Shown in pieces: positions 11,914 to 22,036 of a stretch of DNA of 64,000 nt (position 1 is its first letter; each line of letters starts with the position of its first letter). Source of the stretch: Chaetoderma sp. LZ-2023a (Eukaryota > Mollusca > Caudofoveata > Chaetodermatida > Chaetodermatidae); NCBI GenBank assembly GCA_034401795.1, contig CM067369.1:89371079-89435078 (forward strand), written 5' to 3'. The translations under genes and the position numbers were made by a program. The notes beneath the pieces were generated by a model, which saw only the letters and a list, made by a program, of their open reading frames with translations, ran no database searches and had not been told where the DNA came from.

Positions 11914-12159
11914 GAATGCTTGTTGATGATGGACTAAGGGTTGTTGTAAGAATTGTTTGCTATAGTCCATATGCAGCAACAGAACCCAGTCTAATTGGTT
12001 TCAAAATACTCAACAACTTACCTATATAGTTTTCTGGTAATTTACTGTCATGAAGTTCAGGGATCGGTCGATCCCAACAAGGGCGAAGTGTTTGTGGAGC
12101 TAAAACTTGATTTCTCCATTCAGTACTGAATGCTAAGATTTATTTCTTTAAATGCTCAA

Positions 12160-13235
12160 GGATCCTAGATGTACTACGTCAGGCCGGTTGCAATGAAGAT
12201 GAGCTACGACTAGTGAGACTACTGCCTGCAGACACCACGCTGAGAGTGCGAGTCAAGTCAGTGAAGTCTGTAGAGTTTGATACATCAATCGGCTCCCAAC
12301 AGGGAGATGGTCTTCTATCCCCTGTGCTCTTCACCTGTTAGATGGCTGCTGCATCGAAATCCGTGATTGAAAACTTCACAAGACCACCACCCACCCCCCC
12401 CACCCCCAAGTCAATACTGGGCATGCCGCTAGAGATGGAATATGCCGATGATGTGGACTTTATAGATGAAGAAAAGAAACCCCTTGACGAACTTCTCCCA
12501 ATAGCTACAAGCAAACTAAAAATTGAGAATCTCTTTATGAATGAATCCAAAACAGAGTTCACCCACATATACCTATCTAGAAAGCATGAAACTAAAGAAA
12601 ATAAGGATCCACTCCATGCCGGTGAACCATGGAGGAAAAGTAAATTCCTGGGCTCACTGCTTTGCAGTACGGCTGACATTGCTGCACGCTGCATCATGGG
12701 GAACATAGCTTTCCAGTCCTTCTGGAAGCTATGGATTCGTATATCAAAGATGCCCTTGGTAAAAAGACTACGTTTATACAATGCAACCTGCATATCCTTG
12801 ATGCTGTATAACTGGAACAGCTGGGCAGCTCCAAAGGCATCTCTAGACAAACTTGACACCTGCCACCGCAAACACCTCTGCACCATCACTGGATATCGAT
12901 GACCAGAGAGCATAATTTCCAACGATGAAATATACAAGATGTGTAATAGGCTGCCACTGTCTGTAAAAGTCGCCCAGTAAAGATGGTCCATGCTCGGCCA
13001 TGTGCTAAGGATGCCAGAAGACATACCAGCACAGAGAGCCATGGAAGTCGCCATACTCAGAGCCAGCAAATACAGAGCCAGGAGAGGATGTCATTGTATA
13101 AATCTGCTAAGCGTGCTGCGAGGTGACCTCAAGAAAGCAGGACTCGGTAGACTCAAATCAAGAATGGACCTGAGGAAGCTAAGGATTTTGGCTGCGGACA
13201 AGACACAGTGGGCCAAAGCGAAGAAGGACTGATTG
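12160..13235 (+). pseudogene. LINE (non-LTR retrotransposon) reverse transcriptase, 5'-truncated
   Basis: One frame shows RT motifs in order: the SIGSQQGDGLLSPVLF motif, the catalytic YADDVDF (12441-12461), the thumb region with LLGSLLCS and LMLYNWNSWA, and the C-terminal WSMLGHVLRMPED. Three in-frame stops break it: TAG 12339-12341, TGA 12900-12902 and TAA 12978-12980. The endonuclease half is missing, as is usual for 5'-truncated LINE copies. The 3' end (TTTCTACTACTACAG...ATACA) runs directly into the ATAC microsatellite. A second 3' fragment of the same family lies at 21771-22036 on the opposite strand. The clade is not assigned. Confidence 0.82.
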
Positions 13236-13275
13236 CAACTGTAGGATCTTTCTACTACTACAGTAGAATACAGTA

Positions 13276-13404
13276 ATCATACATACATACATACATACAT
13301 ACATACATACATACATACATACATACATACATACATACATACATACATACATACATACACACATACACGCACGCACGAACGCACGCACGCACGCACGCAC
13401 GCGT
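13276..13404. repeat. (ATAC)n then (CGCA)n microsatellite
   Basis: About 80 bases of ATAC repeats pass through ACACATACACGCACGC into CGCA repeats with one GAAC interruption. The ATAC part begins at the LINE 3' end and probably grew from its tail. The same two-part tract, with the same interruption, recurs at 14977-15040 and 16266-16345. Confidence 0.9.
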
Positions 13405-13405
13405 A

Positions 13406-14976
13406 TTGGTGCGGTGGTCCAGTGGAAAGATGCCCGGTTGCTGATGCTATGCGGAGTTGCAGAATGGCGGTTCGATCCCCCAACCGGGAGATGGTGATCA
13501 ACAAATTAAACTAATGGGTGTATCACTGTTGGCTAAGTTAGCACATGGAAATTGAAGCCGCACGTTGCCAGTGCGTCAATAAGATAAAAATACATATACT
13601 GCCAGAGCCGTGCTGGAGTCAGAGTACAATAGGCGTAAAAGCCTAGGATTGATTGTGACAGATGCATCCACAGATAGTCCCATATGAATCGTCAGTGTGT
13701 CAGTATATCAGACATGTGAAAGCTGGTCGGCCAATCCTTGACTTAATAGTCTTGGTGCGGTGGTCCAGTGGAAAGATGCCTGGTTGCTGATGCTATGCGG
13801 AGTTGCAGAATGGCGGTTCGATCCCGCGACCGGGAGATGGTGATCAACAAATTAAACTAACGGGTGCATCACTGTCGGCTAAGTTAGCACATGGAAATTG
13901 AAGCCGCACGTTGCCAGTGCATCAATAAGATAAAAATACATATACTGCCAGAGCCGTGCTGGAGTCAGAGTATAATAGGCGTAAAAGCCTAGGATTGATT
14001 GTGACAGATGCATCCACAGATAGTCCCATATGAATCGTCAGTGTGTCAGTATATCAGACATGTGAAAGCTGGTCGGCCAATCCTTGACTTATTAGTCTTG
14101 GTGCGGTGGTCCAGTGGAAAGATGCCTGGTTGCTGATGCTATGCGGAGTTGCAGAATGGCGGTTCGATCCCGCGACCGGGAGATGGTGATCAACAAATTA
14201 AACTAACGGGTGCATCACTGTCGGCTAAGTTAGCACATGGAAATTGAAGCCGCACGTTGCCAGTGCGTCAATAAGATAAAAATACATATACTGCCAGAGC
14301 CGTGCTGGAGTCAGAGTACAATAGGCGTAAAAGCCTAGGATTGATTGTGACAGATGCATCCACAGATAGTCCCATATGAATCGTCAGTGTGTCAGTATAT
14401 CAGACATGTGAAAGCTGGTCGGCCAATCCTTGACTTAATAGTCTTGGTGCGGTGGTCCAGTGGAAAGATGCCCAGTTGCTGATGCTATGCGGAGTTGCAG
14501 AATGGCGGTTCGATCCCGCGACCGGGAGATGGTGATCAACAAATTAAACTAACGGGTGCATCACTGTCGGCTAAGTTAGCACATGGAAATTGAAGCCGCA
14601 CGTTGCCAGTGCGTCAATAAGATAAAAATACATATACTGCCAGAGCCGTGCTGGAGTCAGAGTACAATAGGCGTAAAAGCCTGGGATTGATTGTGACAGA
14701 TGCATCCACAGATAGTCCCATATGAATCGTCAGTGTGTCAGTATATCAGACATGTGAAAGCTGGTCGGCCAATCCTTGACTTAATAGTCTTGGTGCGGTG
14801 GTCCAGTGGAAAGATGCCTGGTTGCTGATGCTATGCGGAGTTGCAGAATGGCGGTTCGATCCCGCGACCGGGAGATGGTGATCAACAAATTAAACTAACG
14901 GGTGCATCACTGTCGGCTAAGTTAGCACATGGAAATTGAAGCCGCACGTTGCCAGTGCGTCAATAAGATAAAAATA
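13406..14976 (+). repeat. Tandem tRNA-derived SINE array I (five units)
   Basis: Units start at 13406, 13752, 14098, 14444 and 14790, an exact 346 bp period. Each has a SINE of about 192 bp (box A, box B, a body ending CAATAAGATAAAAATACATA) and a spacer of about 154 bp beginning GCCAGAGCCGTGCTGG. The last unit has no spacer and ends in the ATAC tract. Units differ at only a few bases, so the amplification is recent. It runs antisense to the SLC16-like gene, inside its intron. Confidence 0.88.
13415..13479 (+). promoter_or_regulatory. Internal Pol III promoter (box A and box B) of the SINE
   Basis: TGGTCCAGTGG (13415-13425) fits box A, and GGTTCGATCCC (13469-13479) fits box B, with tRNA-like spacing between them. 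The same boxes recur in all nine units. The sequence around them does not close into a full cloverleaf acceptor stem, so these are SINE heads and not tRNA genes. Confidence 0.75.
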
Positions 14977-15040
14977 CATACATACATACATACATACACA
15001 CATATCCGCACGCACGAACGCACGCACGCACGCACGCGTA
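14977..15040. repeat. (ATAC)n/(CGCA)n microsatellite between SINE arrays
   Basis: This is a shorter version of the 13276-13404 tract, with the same order and the same CGCACGAACGCACG interruption. It indicates that tract plus SINE array were duplicated as one unit. Confidence 0.88.
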
Positions 15041-16265
15041 TTGGTGCGGTGGTCCAGTGGAAAGATGCCCGGTTGCTGATGCTATGCGGAGTTGCAGAAT
15101 GGCGGTTCGATCCCCCGACCGGGAGATGGTGATCAACAAATTAAACTAATGGGTGTATCACTGTCGGCTAAGTTAGCACATGGAAATTGAAGCCGCACGT
15201 TGCCAGTGCGTCAATAAAATAAAATTACATATACTGCCAGAGCCGTGCTGGAGTCAGAGTACAATAGGCGTAAAAGCCTAGGATTGAATTGTGGCGGGTG
15301 CATCCACAGATAGTCCCATATGAATCGTCAGTGTGTCAGTATATCAGACATGTGAAAGCTGGTCGGCCAATCCTTGACTTTTTAGTCTTGGTGCGGTGGT
15401 CCAGTGGAAAGATGCCTGGTTGCTGATGCTACGCGGAGTTGCAGAATGGCGGTTCGATCCCCCGACCGGGAGATGGTGATCAACAAATTAAACTAACGGG
15501 TGCATCACTGTCGGCTAAGTTAGCACATGGAAATTGAAGCCGCACGTTGCCAGTGCGTCAATAAAATAAAAATACATATACTGCCAGAGCCGTGCTGGAG
15601 TCAGAGTACAATAGGCGTAAAAGCCTAGGATTGAATTGTGGCGGGTGCATCCACAGATAGTCCCATATGAATCATCAGTGTGTCAGTATATCAGACATGT
15701 GAAAACTGGTCGGCCAATCCTTGACTTTTTAGTCTTGGTGCGGTGGTCCAGTGGAAAGATGCCTGGTTGCTGATGCTATGCGGAGTTGCAGAATGGCGGT
15801 TCGATCCCCCGACCGGGAGATGGTGATCAACAAATTAAACTAACGGGTGCATCACTGTCGGCTAAGTTAGCACATGGAAATTGAAGCCGCACGTTGCCAG
15901 TGCGTCAATAAAATAAAAATACATATACTGCCAGAGCCGTGCTGGAGTCAGAGTACAATAGGCGTAAAAGCCTAGGATTGAATTGTGGCGGGTGCATCCA
16001 CAGATAGTCCCATATGAATCGTCAGTGTGTCAGTATATCAGACATGTGAAAACTGGTCGGCCAATCCTTGACTTTTTAGTCTTGGTGCGGTGGTCCAGTG
16101 GAAAGATGCCTGGTTGCTGATGCTATGCGGAGTTGCAGAATGGCGGTTCGATCCCCCGACCGGGAGATGGTGATCAACAAATTAAACTAATGGGTGCATC
16201 ACTGTCGGCTAAGTTAGCACATGGAAATTGAAGCCGCACGTTGCCAGTGCGTCAATAAAATAAAA
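15041..16265 (+). repeat. Tandem tRNA-derived SINE array II (four units)
   Basis: Units start at 15041, 15388, 15735 and 16082 (period 347). They share differences from array I: ATAAAATAAAA instead of ATAAGATAAAA, GGATTGAATTGTGGCGGGTG in the spacer, and GACTTTTTAGTC at the unit junction. Array II therefore diverged as a group after separating from array I. Confidence 0.88.
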
Positions 16266-16290
16266 ATACACACATACACACACGCACGAA

Positions 16291-16334
<44 letters not shown>

Positions 16335-16345
16335 CACACACACAT
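16266..16345. repeat. (CACA)/(CGCA)n microsatellite
   Basis: This is the third copy of the two-part tract, again with the GAAC interruption, closing array II. It ends about 85 bases from the SLC16-like exon. Confidence 0.88.
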
Positions 16346-16428
16346 ACTCTCACATTATTGGGCATTCATGTCGGAAAATCATCGATGTTACATTATGGTC
16401 TGTGATTATGATTAGATTATGAACTTAC

Positions 16429-16642
16429 TGCTTAAAAATGACCATGCCATCATGAGGCTTCCAACCCATGCCGTCTTTGCGTGTGTTTCTTCAAACGCAT
16501 CGATGAAAATGGGAAAATAAACTCCTGGGCTGTATGACACGCCATATAGAACAATGGCCGCCATACATGATCCAAATATGGCGAAAGTTTTCCAGATATA
16601 TTCCTGTTGCAACTGACTAATCGCCATTTGCTCGGAGAACGT
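16429..16642 (-). CDS. SLC16-like monocarboxylate transporter, first coding exon
   Basis: Read on the minus strand, an acceptor TTTCAG lies at 16648-16643 and a strong donor, exon...AGCA then GTAAGT, follows 16429. An ATG at 16627-16625 begins MAISQLQQEYIWKTFAIFGS. A hydrophobic TM1 follows, then GVYFPIFIDAFEETHAKTAW and VGSLMMAWSFLSS. These match the G-V-x-F...F...(S/T)x(A/S)WxGS pattern of the TM1-TM2 loop and TM2 in monocarboxylate transporters. The frame is open from the ATG back to the acceptor, so a 5' non-coding exon further right is likely. The usual acidic-Gly-Gly-Trp-Gly-Trp signature before TM1 is absent, which points to a divergent member. It joins the 1149-1006 exon in phase. Confidence 0.82.
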
Positions 16643-16648
16643 CTGAAA

Positions 16649-17617
16649 GTTAAATATATTTAGATGTAAATGTTAAATATGACAATCGTAGACCTAAAAT
16701 CAACATGTATAAATTGTTTTTCTAGCACTATTACGTCTATGTGTCGTAGACACTGCCATATGTCTTTATTTAGCAACCAGTATTGGATATTGATAATAGA
16801 CATACGCCACTTTTGTCTCAGCTTAGCTGGCCGGTCTTTCTAAAATGCAATCTAATACACGCAGATACAAGATAGTGATCATTTTAATCTATTATAGCCA
16901 ACCCCACAACCCGTCTTCTGTTCAAGGTCTATGAAGAGCGTTCAGAACCTTAGCGAACAATTGTATTACCGTCAGTAACTAGAACATATTTACTCAAGTA
17001 GCTGTAAATCTATCTGCTCTGTAGTAACGGCTGGTAATGTTGATACCAGCAAGGTTTGAAGAAGAGCATAGCATATTTTGTCCTCGTGAAGGAATAGATA
17101 GCGTCAGATTTCTAATTTTCATTTGACCTAGAGACACACAGATACACTATATCAGGAAGCTTGAAAATAAAATAGAAATTTTATTATACAATTTTAGAAG
17201 CTTAATTTGTGCACCTCAATGTCATGAAAAGATATAAATCTTAACAATGATTTTCTTTCCTTTTAAATTAACATAATGTTCTGAGTCATGAATTTGAATT
17301 AGGTCTACAAGTCTCTAATTCACCTACACAACCAAAAAGTATAATAGTGCATACGGAATTAACTCATATGTTAAGATTTATTTCGTTTAATTACATTTAG
17401 GTACATACTTTAAGCCTCTAAAAGTAAACAATTTTATTGTAAAAATTTATTTTCAAGCATTCTCGTGTGAATATGCGCCTATAAATTACGCACGTTAGTG
17501 ACACAATTTATATTTAGCTACATTTTATTTGACAATAAATGCAAAAAACTACATTAAGGATGTAAGCTAGCAATATCGTCGGAAGGACCAGAGTAATAAA
17601 TATAAGTGATATACACA
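16649..17617. other. AT-rich non-coding, 5' side of the SLC16-like exon
   Basis: No reading frame, repeat or promoter motif is convincing here. It is probably the intron or upstream region of the transporter gene. Confidence 0.45.
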
Positions 17618-17824
17618 CTTTTCATTTGTCCTCCCAAGTCACGTGATTACGAGATGGCGTGACCTAATTGACCATATATGTAGTACCACAAGGAGCGTGT
17701 TCTAGTGAGCGTCCTAGTACAAACACGCACACCAGGGCACACTCTTTTTGGGCACTACATATACGGTCAATTAAGCCACACTCACTCGTAGATACGTGAC
17801 TCGGATGGCCCAATGGCAAAAAAG
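17618..17824. repeat. Foldback (MITE-like) element, copy B
   Basis: The left arm is CTTTTCATTTGTCCTCCCAA and the right arm is the inverse of GGATGGCCCAATGGCAAAAA. The inner palindrome carries GACCATATATGTAGT and ACTACATATACGGTCAA. It is homologous to copy A (1287-1484) along its length, including GGCGTGTTCT-type and TTTTTGGGCAC blocks. Confidence 0.75.
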
Positions 17825-18413
17825 AGCGTAGGTAATGATAAAACAGTAAAATTTCATTTCTAACAGACCGATTTTGTAAAATGTTGATTTGAGGAAATGT
17901 CAAGTCGAGGAAATTTCTTGCTAAATACTATGATTGGATGGCTTGAGGAAATCTTCCATCGTTTCTCTAATGATTAAAACTGCAACACAGATGAAGGTCC
18001 GTCTGTACGGCTACAGAGCGGGGCAAAGTTCTGAATCCACAGTCTGGCGAATGCAAGGCTTCCTCGTGATGCTCGGAAAAGCCTCTGAAACTACTGGAAT
18101 GCCTGAAGGAGGCGAAAATGAAGGGATGCTTGCTGAGACAATCGGGCGACCAGTTAACGCCAGAGACGTAAATAAATCTCTGACTTCTAGCCTGAATGGA
18201 GACAGATGTAACACCACCTTCATGGTCATTACGGTGTGTAAAGTGGTTGTCAATATCGATTGAACAATTCCCATGATGTTGGTCAGTAAAGAAGATGCCA
18301 CAGAAGATATCGTGTTGCCAAGAACACATATGAAAGCTCAGGCTTAATGGGCCGAGACATCTCTCCATCCAACACGACAGTTGTAGTTTCAGAACTATAG
18401 TCCAAACGTCCAT

Positions 18414-18414
<1 letters not shown>
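17825..18414. other. Non-coding; overlapping unrecognised open frames
   Basis: Frames are open on both strands at 17934-18413, the longest being 148 codons on the minus strand. None has a recognisable domain, and all overlap one another. An exon cannot be excluded. Confidence 0.3.

Positions 18415-18494
<80 letters not shown>
18415..18494. repeat. (ACT)n microsatellite
   Basis: About 26 perfect triplets. Confidence 0.95.
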
Positions 18495-18549
18495 AGAGAG
18501 ACGTTCATGCTAGGTACAGTCTTGTATTTATATTTGATTCACATAGATA

Positions 18550-18745
18550 ACAAGACAATGTTGGCCCAACATTGGGCCAATGTACATTGTAATATTGTCC
18601 CAACATTGGCTGTCTAGGTTGAACCAACATCATTCTGCAGTGTTGGCCCAAAATGTTGGGCTCAACGCGTCCACCTAACGGTGGCCCAACATACATCATA
18701 TAACATTGCTCCAACAATGGTAGTCTCGGATTGCCCAACATAATT
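18550..18745. repeat. TTGGCCCAACAT palindromic repeat cluster
   Basis: The imperfect palindrome AATGTTGGCCCAACATTGGG and its variants occur about seven times, for example AACATTGGGCCAATGT, GTTGGCCCAAAATGTTGGG, GGTGGCCCAACATA and TTGCCCAACATAA. This is a self-complementary minisatellite. Confidence 0.7.
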
Positions 18746-20269
18746 CGTCCAGCATTTAAAAAACACCTTAGTGAAATATTAGAAAATAATTTATTTTGTG
18801 TATATGCAATATATTTAACACATTGGCAAAGCTTGGGATAAGAGGTCCTGGTAAAACACACTCATCAATATGACAAAAAAACGGCAATGATATGAATATG
18901 AGAATCTCCATCTTACAAGGGTTGCCTAAAGATCGGATGTACGGTGAGAGAATCGGTTGCTGAGATCGGATGAACGGCTACGGGGTATAATATATTTAAG
19001 TGAGGTGTGGTTAAAAAACGTAGGGTTTTTACTACAAGTAATCCAGTTAAATAATAAAAGAAAATAATAAACTGGTAAGAAAACACTCTGTCTTGACTCC
19101 CCACACCCGACCACCCCACTACCCACACACACGGTATATATTTGCCCGTTTTACCAAATCGTAATATACGGAACCCTTTCTACCCGTTATTGGGTGGATT
19201 CTTGACAGAATTCATCACCCAATACATAACATTTTACAGAAAAAGAATCGGACAAGGATTGGCGGAAATATCCCCATTTTGTCATCCTGTCAAATATAAC
19301 TTGGAATAGCATTTACCCTATATCACACGTGTTCCATGTCACTGGGTGTGAAGGCCGTTTATAACGTCATGATCACATGGCCTTATACTACACGCACCCC
19401 TGGGAAATAATTGCTGTGATTGGCTGAAATGTATGTCCCGGTATTTGATTGGCCCATGAACCATTTATAAGGGGCTGTATCAGCCTCAATCCTCAGTTGG
19501 AAGGTGGATAGGTCTGATACGGTTAAAATCAGATCAAGCTCTTCTTCACTGAGCAGCCGATTAGCAATCTACACCGGTGGCTTCCATATAAACCGTGTGA
19601 CCGTGATTGGGTGTTGGCTCCTTCCACGCATGAACAAATATTTGGTTATCCCTCCCTATATGGCTTGATCCCAGCACACCGACTAATGGCAAAGGATGTG
19701 CATAGCAGGCTACATCCCTTGTGACTGGAAGGGCCGAGTGGGTCCTCCACGCATTCAGAGCAAAGGTCACAATATTCTGCCATTCGCTTCTTCAGCCTCA
19801 TCTTAAATAGATACGGTGCTTTAAAACGCTTTTGTGTTTGTCCTTGTTATATGTGGTTTGTGTGTTGGAGAAAGGCTGAGAGTCGCTCTTCGGATCGGTC
19901 CCCTGTCATCACATCAGCATTGTACACACAATCGGATTAAGGAGTTTGCTCTTACAGCCCATTCTGATATGAAGGCTTGAACTTGCTACCATAAGGAGGC
20001 GCTCTAATTAATGCAAACACTAGGTTAGGGATAGACCGCCGAGGCATAACCTCTGTGTTCTGGACCTAAAAATGAATGGTTAGTTTATGACCTTACGAAG
20101 GACTGCCCACTATGTGGCATCTGCCAAACTGCCCTCGTTTGAAGATTCGGGTAGGCCTCCATCCTTGGAAATTGTGTTTTAAGATTGTGTGGTTTATGGC
20201 ATAGGTATAACATGGAACAGTCATATTCAAGAATATATGTTTAATAAGTAAGCTAGCGCACGACAGAGA
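18746..20269. other. Non-coding; possible plus-strand core promoter near 19455
   Basis: GATTGGCCCATGAACCATTTATAAGG puts an inverted CCAAT box (ATTGG, about 19450) ahead of TTTATAAGG (about 19467). Spacing is plausible for a Pol II promoter, but no gene follows on the plus strand. Open frames at 18913-19132 and 19561-19770 are unrecognised. Confidence 0.25.
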
Positions 20270-21770
20270 GAGAGAATAAGAAGTGTGTAATGTAGACTCC
20301 GGGCATGCGCGCTGGTCCGCTGGATACTCTCGCTCTGCAGCATTGCAAGTACACGATACATTGGGGTGAGGCTGCTGGTTAGCTGCGGATCTCGGGGTCG
20401 CGGATCTGGTGTCGCACGTTGATGGATTGATTATACAAAGACTGACTTCTAGAGCTGGTGGAATGTTCACATTCCAGTGGGAGCCACGCAACCATCACCG
20501 CAAAAGTTGGAATTCATGGTCTCATCCCCGCTGTTGGTGTCACCGGTGTGGCTGTCCCCTCGCTCCATTTATGGTTTGGAAATAATTAAATACATACAAT
20601 AATTAAACATAGCAGACAAACAATGGTACTCGTTTGCTGCTACAAGAGAGAAGTCAAGTACATAGGGTCAAGTTGATCACTCGCCATCATGGTCCTCACC
20701 AGAGGTACCTCACAGATCATAATCCTTGAGGCATCCCTGCAAAGTAGGGTCCTAACACGGCTACATAGCAAGTTGAATATAAACTAAATTAATCCATAAC
20801 ACAAACATTATTTGTTGCGAGAGGAAAGTGCCTCGCGCAGGCCTCTATCACTGGAAAAGACCTACAACGCCGAAGCGGATGAAGAGAGTTGGTAAAAAAG
20901 GGCCACTCTCTTGTTCAAACTATGCTATGTAAAAGAGTCAACATAGCGAAATTATAAGTTTAATGTGATGCACCCTGTATTATATGAAGATGAGGTGGAT
21001 GATTTCCGCAGAATTCAACATGGTCACCTTATGTAAGTTCAAAGATACTGAATCAGTAGTTACCACTTTATTTATGCAGTCCTTCTGCTAGATCCTAGCC
21101 TAAGATTTAGTTTTTGGGTCCAACTCAAGGTTAAGCCACAAATGGCAGTGTATTCTAACTATCTTTAACATATAAGCCTGACAGGCGAGAATGCTTGGTG
21201 ATCATGTGGTTAGACTTACTGAGCATCCCCCTCAGTTAGACAGCGTGAGGAAATACCATGAGGTGAAAGCTCTGGAATCACATAACGATCCCGTCACCAT
21301 CTCACCATGTTCACATATAACAGCACAGGGACAAATCACATTACATAGGCATTGAAAAGTACATATAAGTTTAGGGTGGGGACAAAGATGCAGATATTCA
21401 ACTATAGTGACCTTCCCATGAGGGCGTGGTGGGTTCTAAAACCGCACCCAATCACTTGTAGAATTAGATGGAGAGCTGAGTTCTGTACATCACCGGTGTG
21501 TCGGGGGTGGATCATGTGTGATCCACAGCTGGGGAGCTAAAATTTTACCTGAAGTTAGGGATATGTAAATTTGCCCAGAGATGCACTGCAGACCAGTAAC
21601 TATAATATTTTCGCAGTGCTTCCTACTTTGGTGTGGTATTCTAACTAACTAGTATCCGAAGATATGGGGGAGGTGTGTGCGGTCATCGACACTTTGTTTC
21701 TAACCACTTTGAAACACCAATAGTTTTAAAGTCAGCTCTAAACAACGTGACGGAGGCTGGAGGAGTGTAT

Positions 21771-22036
21771 GTATGAGTATTGTATTCTGCGGCTGTAGTA
21801 GTAGAAACATCCTACAGCTGCAATCAGTCCTTCTTCGCTTTTTGCCCACTGTGTCTTGTCCTCAGCCAAAATCCTTAGCTTCCTAAGGTCCATTCTTGCC
21901 TTGAGTGTACCTAATCCTGCTTTCTTGAGGTCACCTCGTAGCACGCTTAGCAGATTTATGCAATAACGTCCTCTCCAGGCTCTGTATTTGCTGGCTCCAA
22001 GTAGGGCGAATTCCGAGGCTCTCTGTGCTGGTGCTC
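21771..22036 (-). pseudogene. LINE 3' end inserted in block D copy 1
   Basis: The translated tail INLLSVLRGDLKKAGLG continues into RMDLRKLRIL and DKTQWAK, matching the 3' end of the LINE relic at 12160-13235. The copy has lost everything 5' of the PAQRA region. It is flanked by GAGGAGTGTAT (21760-21770) and GAGGAGCGTAT (22037-22047), an 11 bp target duplication with one change. Block D copy 2 has the empty site, GCTGGAGGAGCGCAGA, near 60221. Confidence 0.82.

Larger units (their letters stand above)
7723..12125 (+). repeat. Dispersed family X, copy X3, split by an insertion
   Basis: The left part (7723-7830) matches X1 from TCTAGTTTATCCATCAC to GAAAGCTTAATTA. The right part (11914-12125) resumes at GAATGCTTGTTGATGATGG and runs through the hairpin arm and the GGGATCGGTCGATCCCAAC tail. 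Between them sits the 4.1 kb satellite-bearing element. X1 shows the uninterrupted site at 6803-6816. Confidence 0.7.
1150..16428 (-). other. Intron (about 15.3 kb) of the SLC16-like gene
   Basis: The donor is GTAAGT at 16428 and the acceptor CAG at 1152-1150, both on the minus strand. The intron holds most of the repeats listed between these points: foldback elements, family X, the satellite-bearing element, a LINE relic and the SINE array. The exon pairing rests on matching phase (1/1) and on the continuity of the transporter fold across the junction. Confidence 0.7.

Noticed and set aside
13179-13504. Tyr/Val/Cys-Met open frames on the minus strand
   Set aside because: They are translations of the ATAC and CGCA microsatellites.
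13406-16265. Cluster of nine tRNA genes
   Set aside because: Box A and box B are present, but no proper acceptor stem or anticodon arm forms, and a SINE body with an A-rich tail follows. These are SINE heads.
13406-16265. CRISPR-like regular array
   Set aside because: The repeated unit is about 346 bp, the spacers are identical rather than unique, and the genome is eukaryotic.
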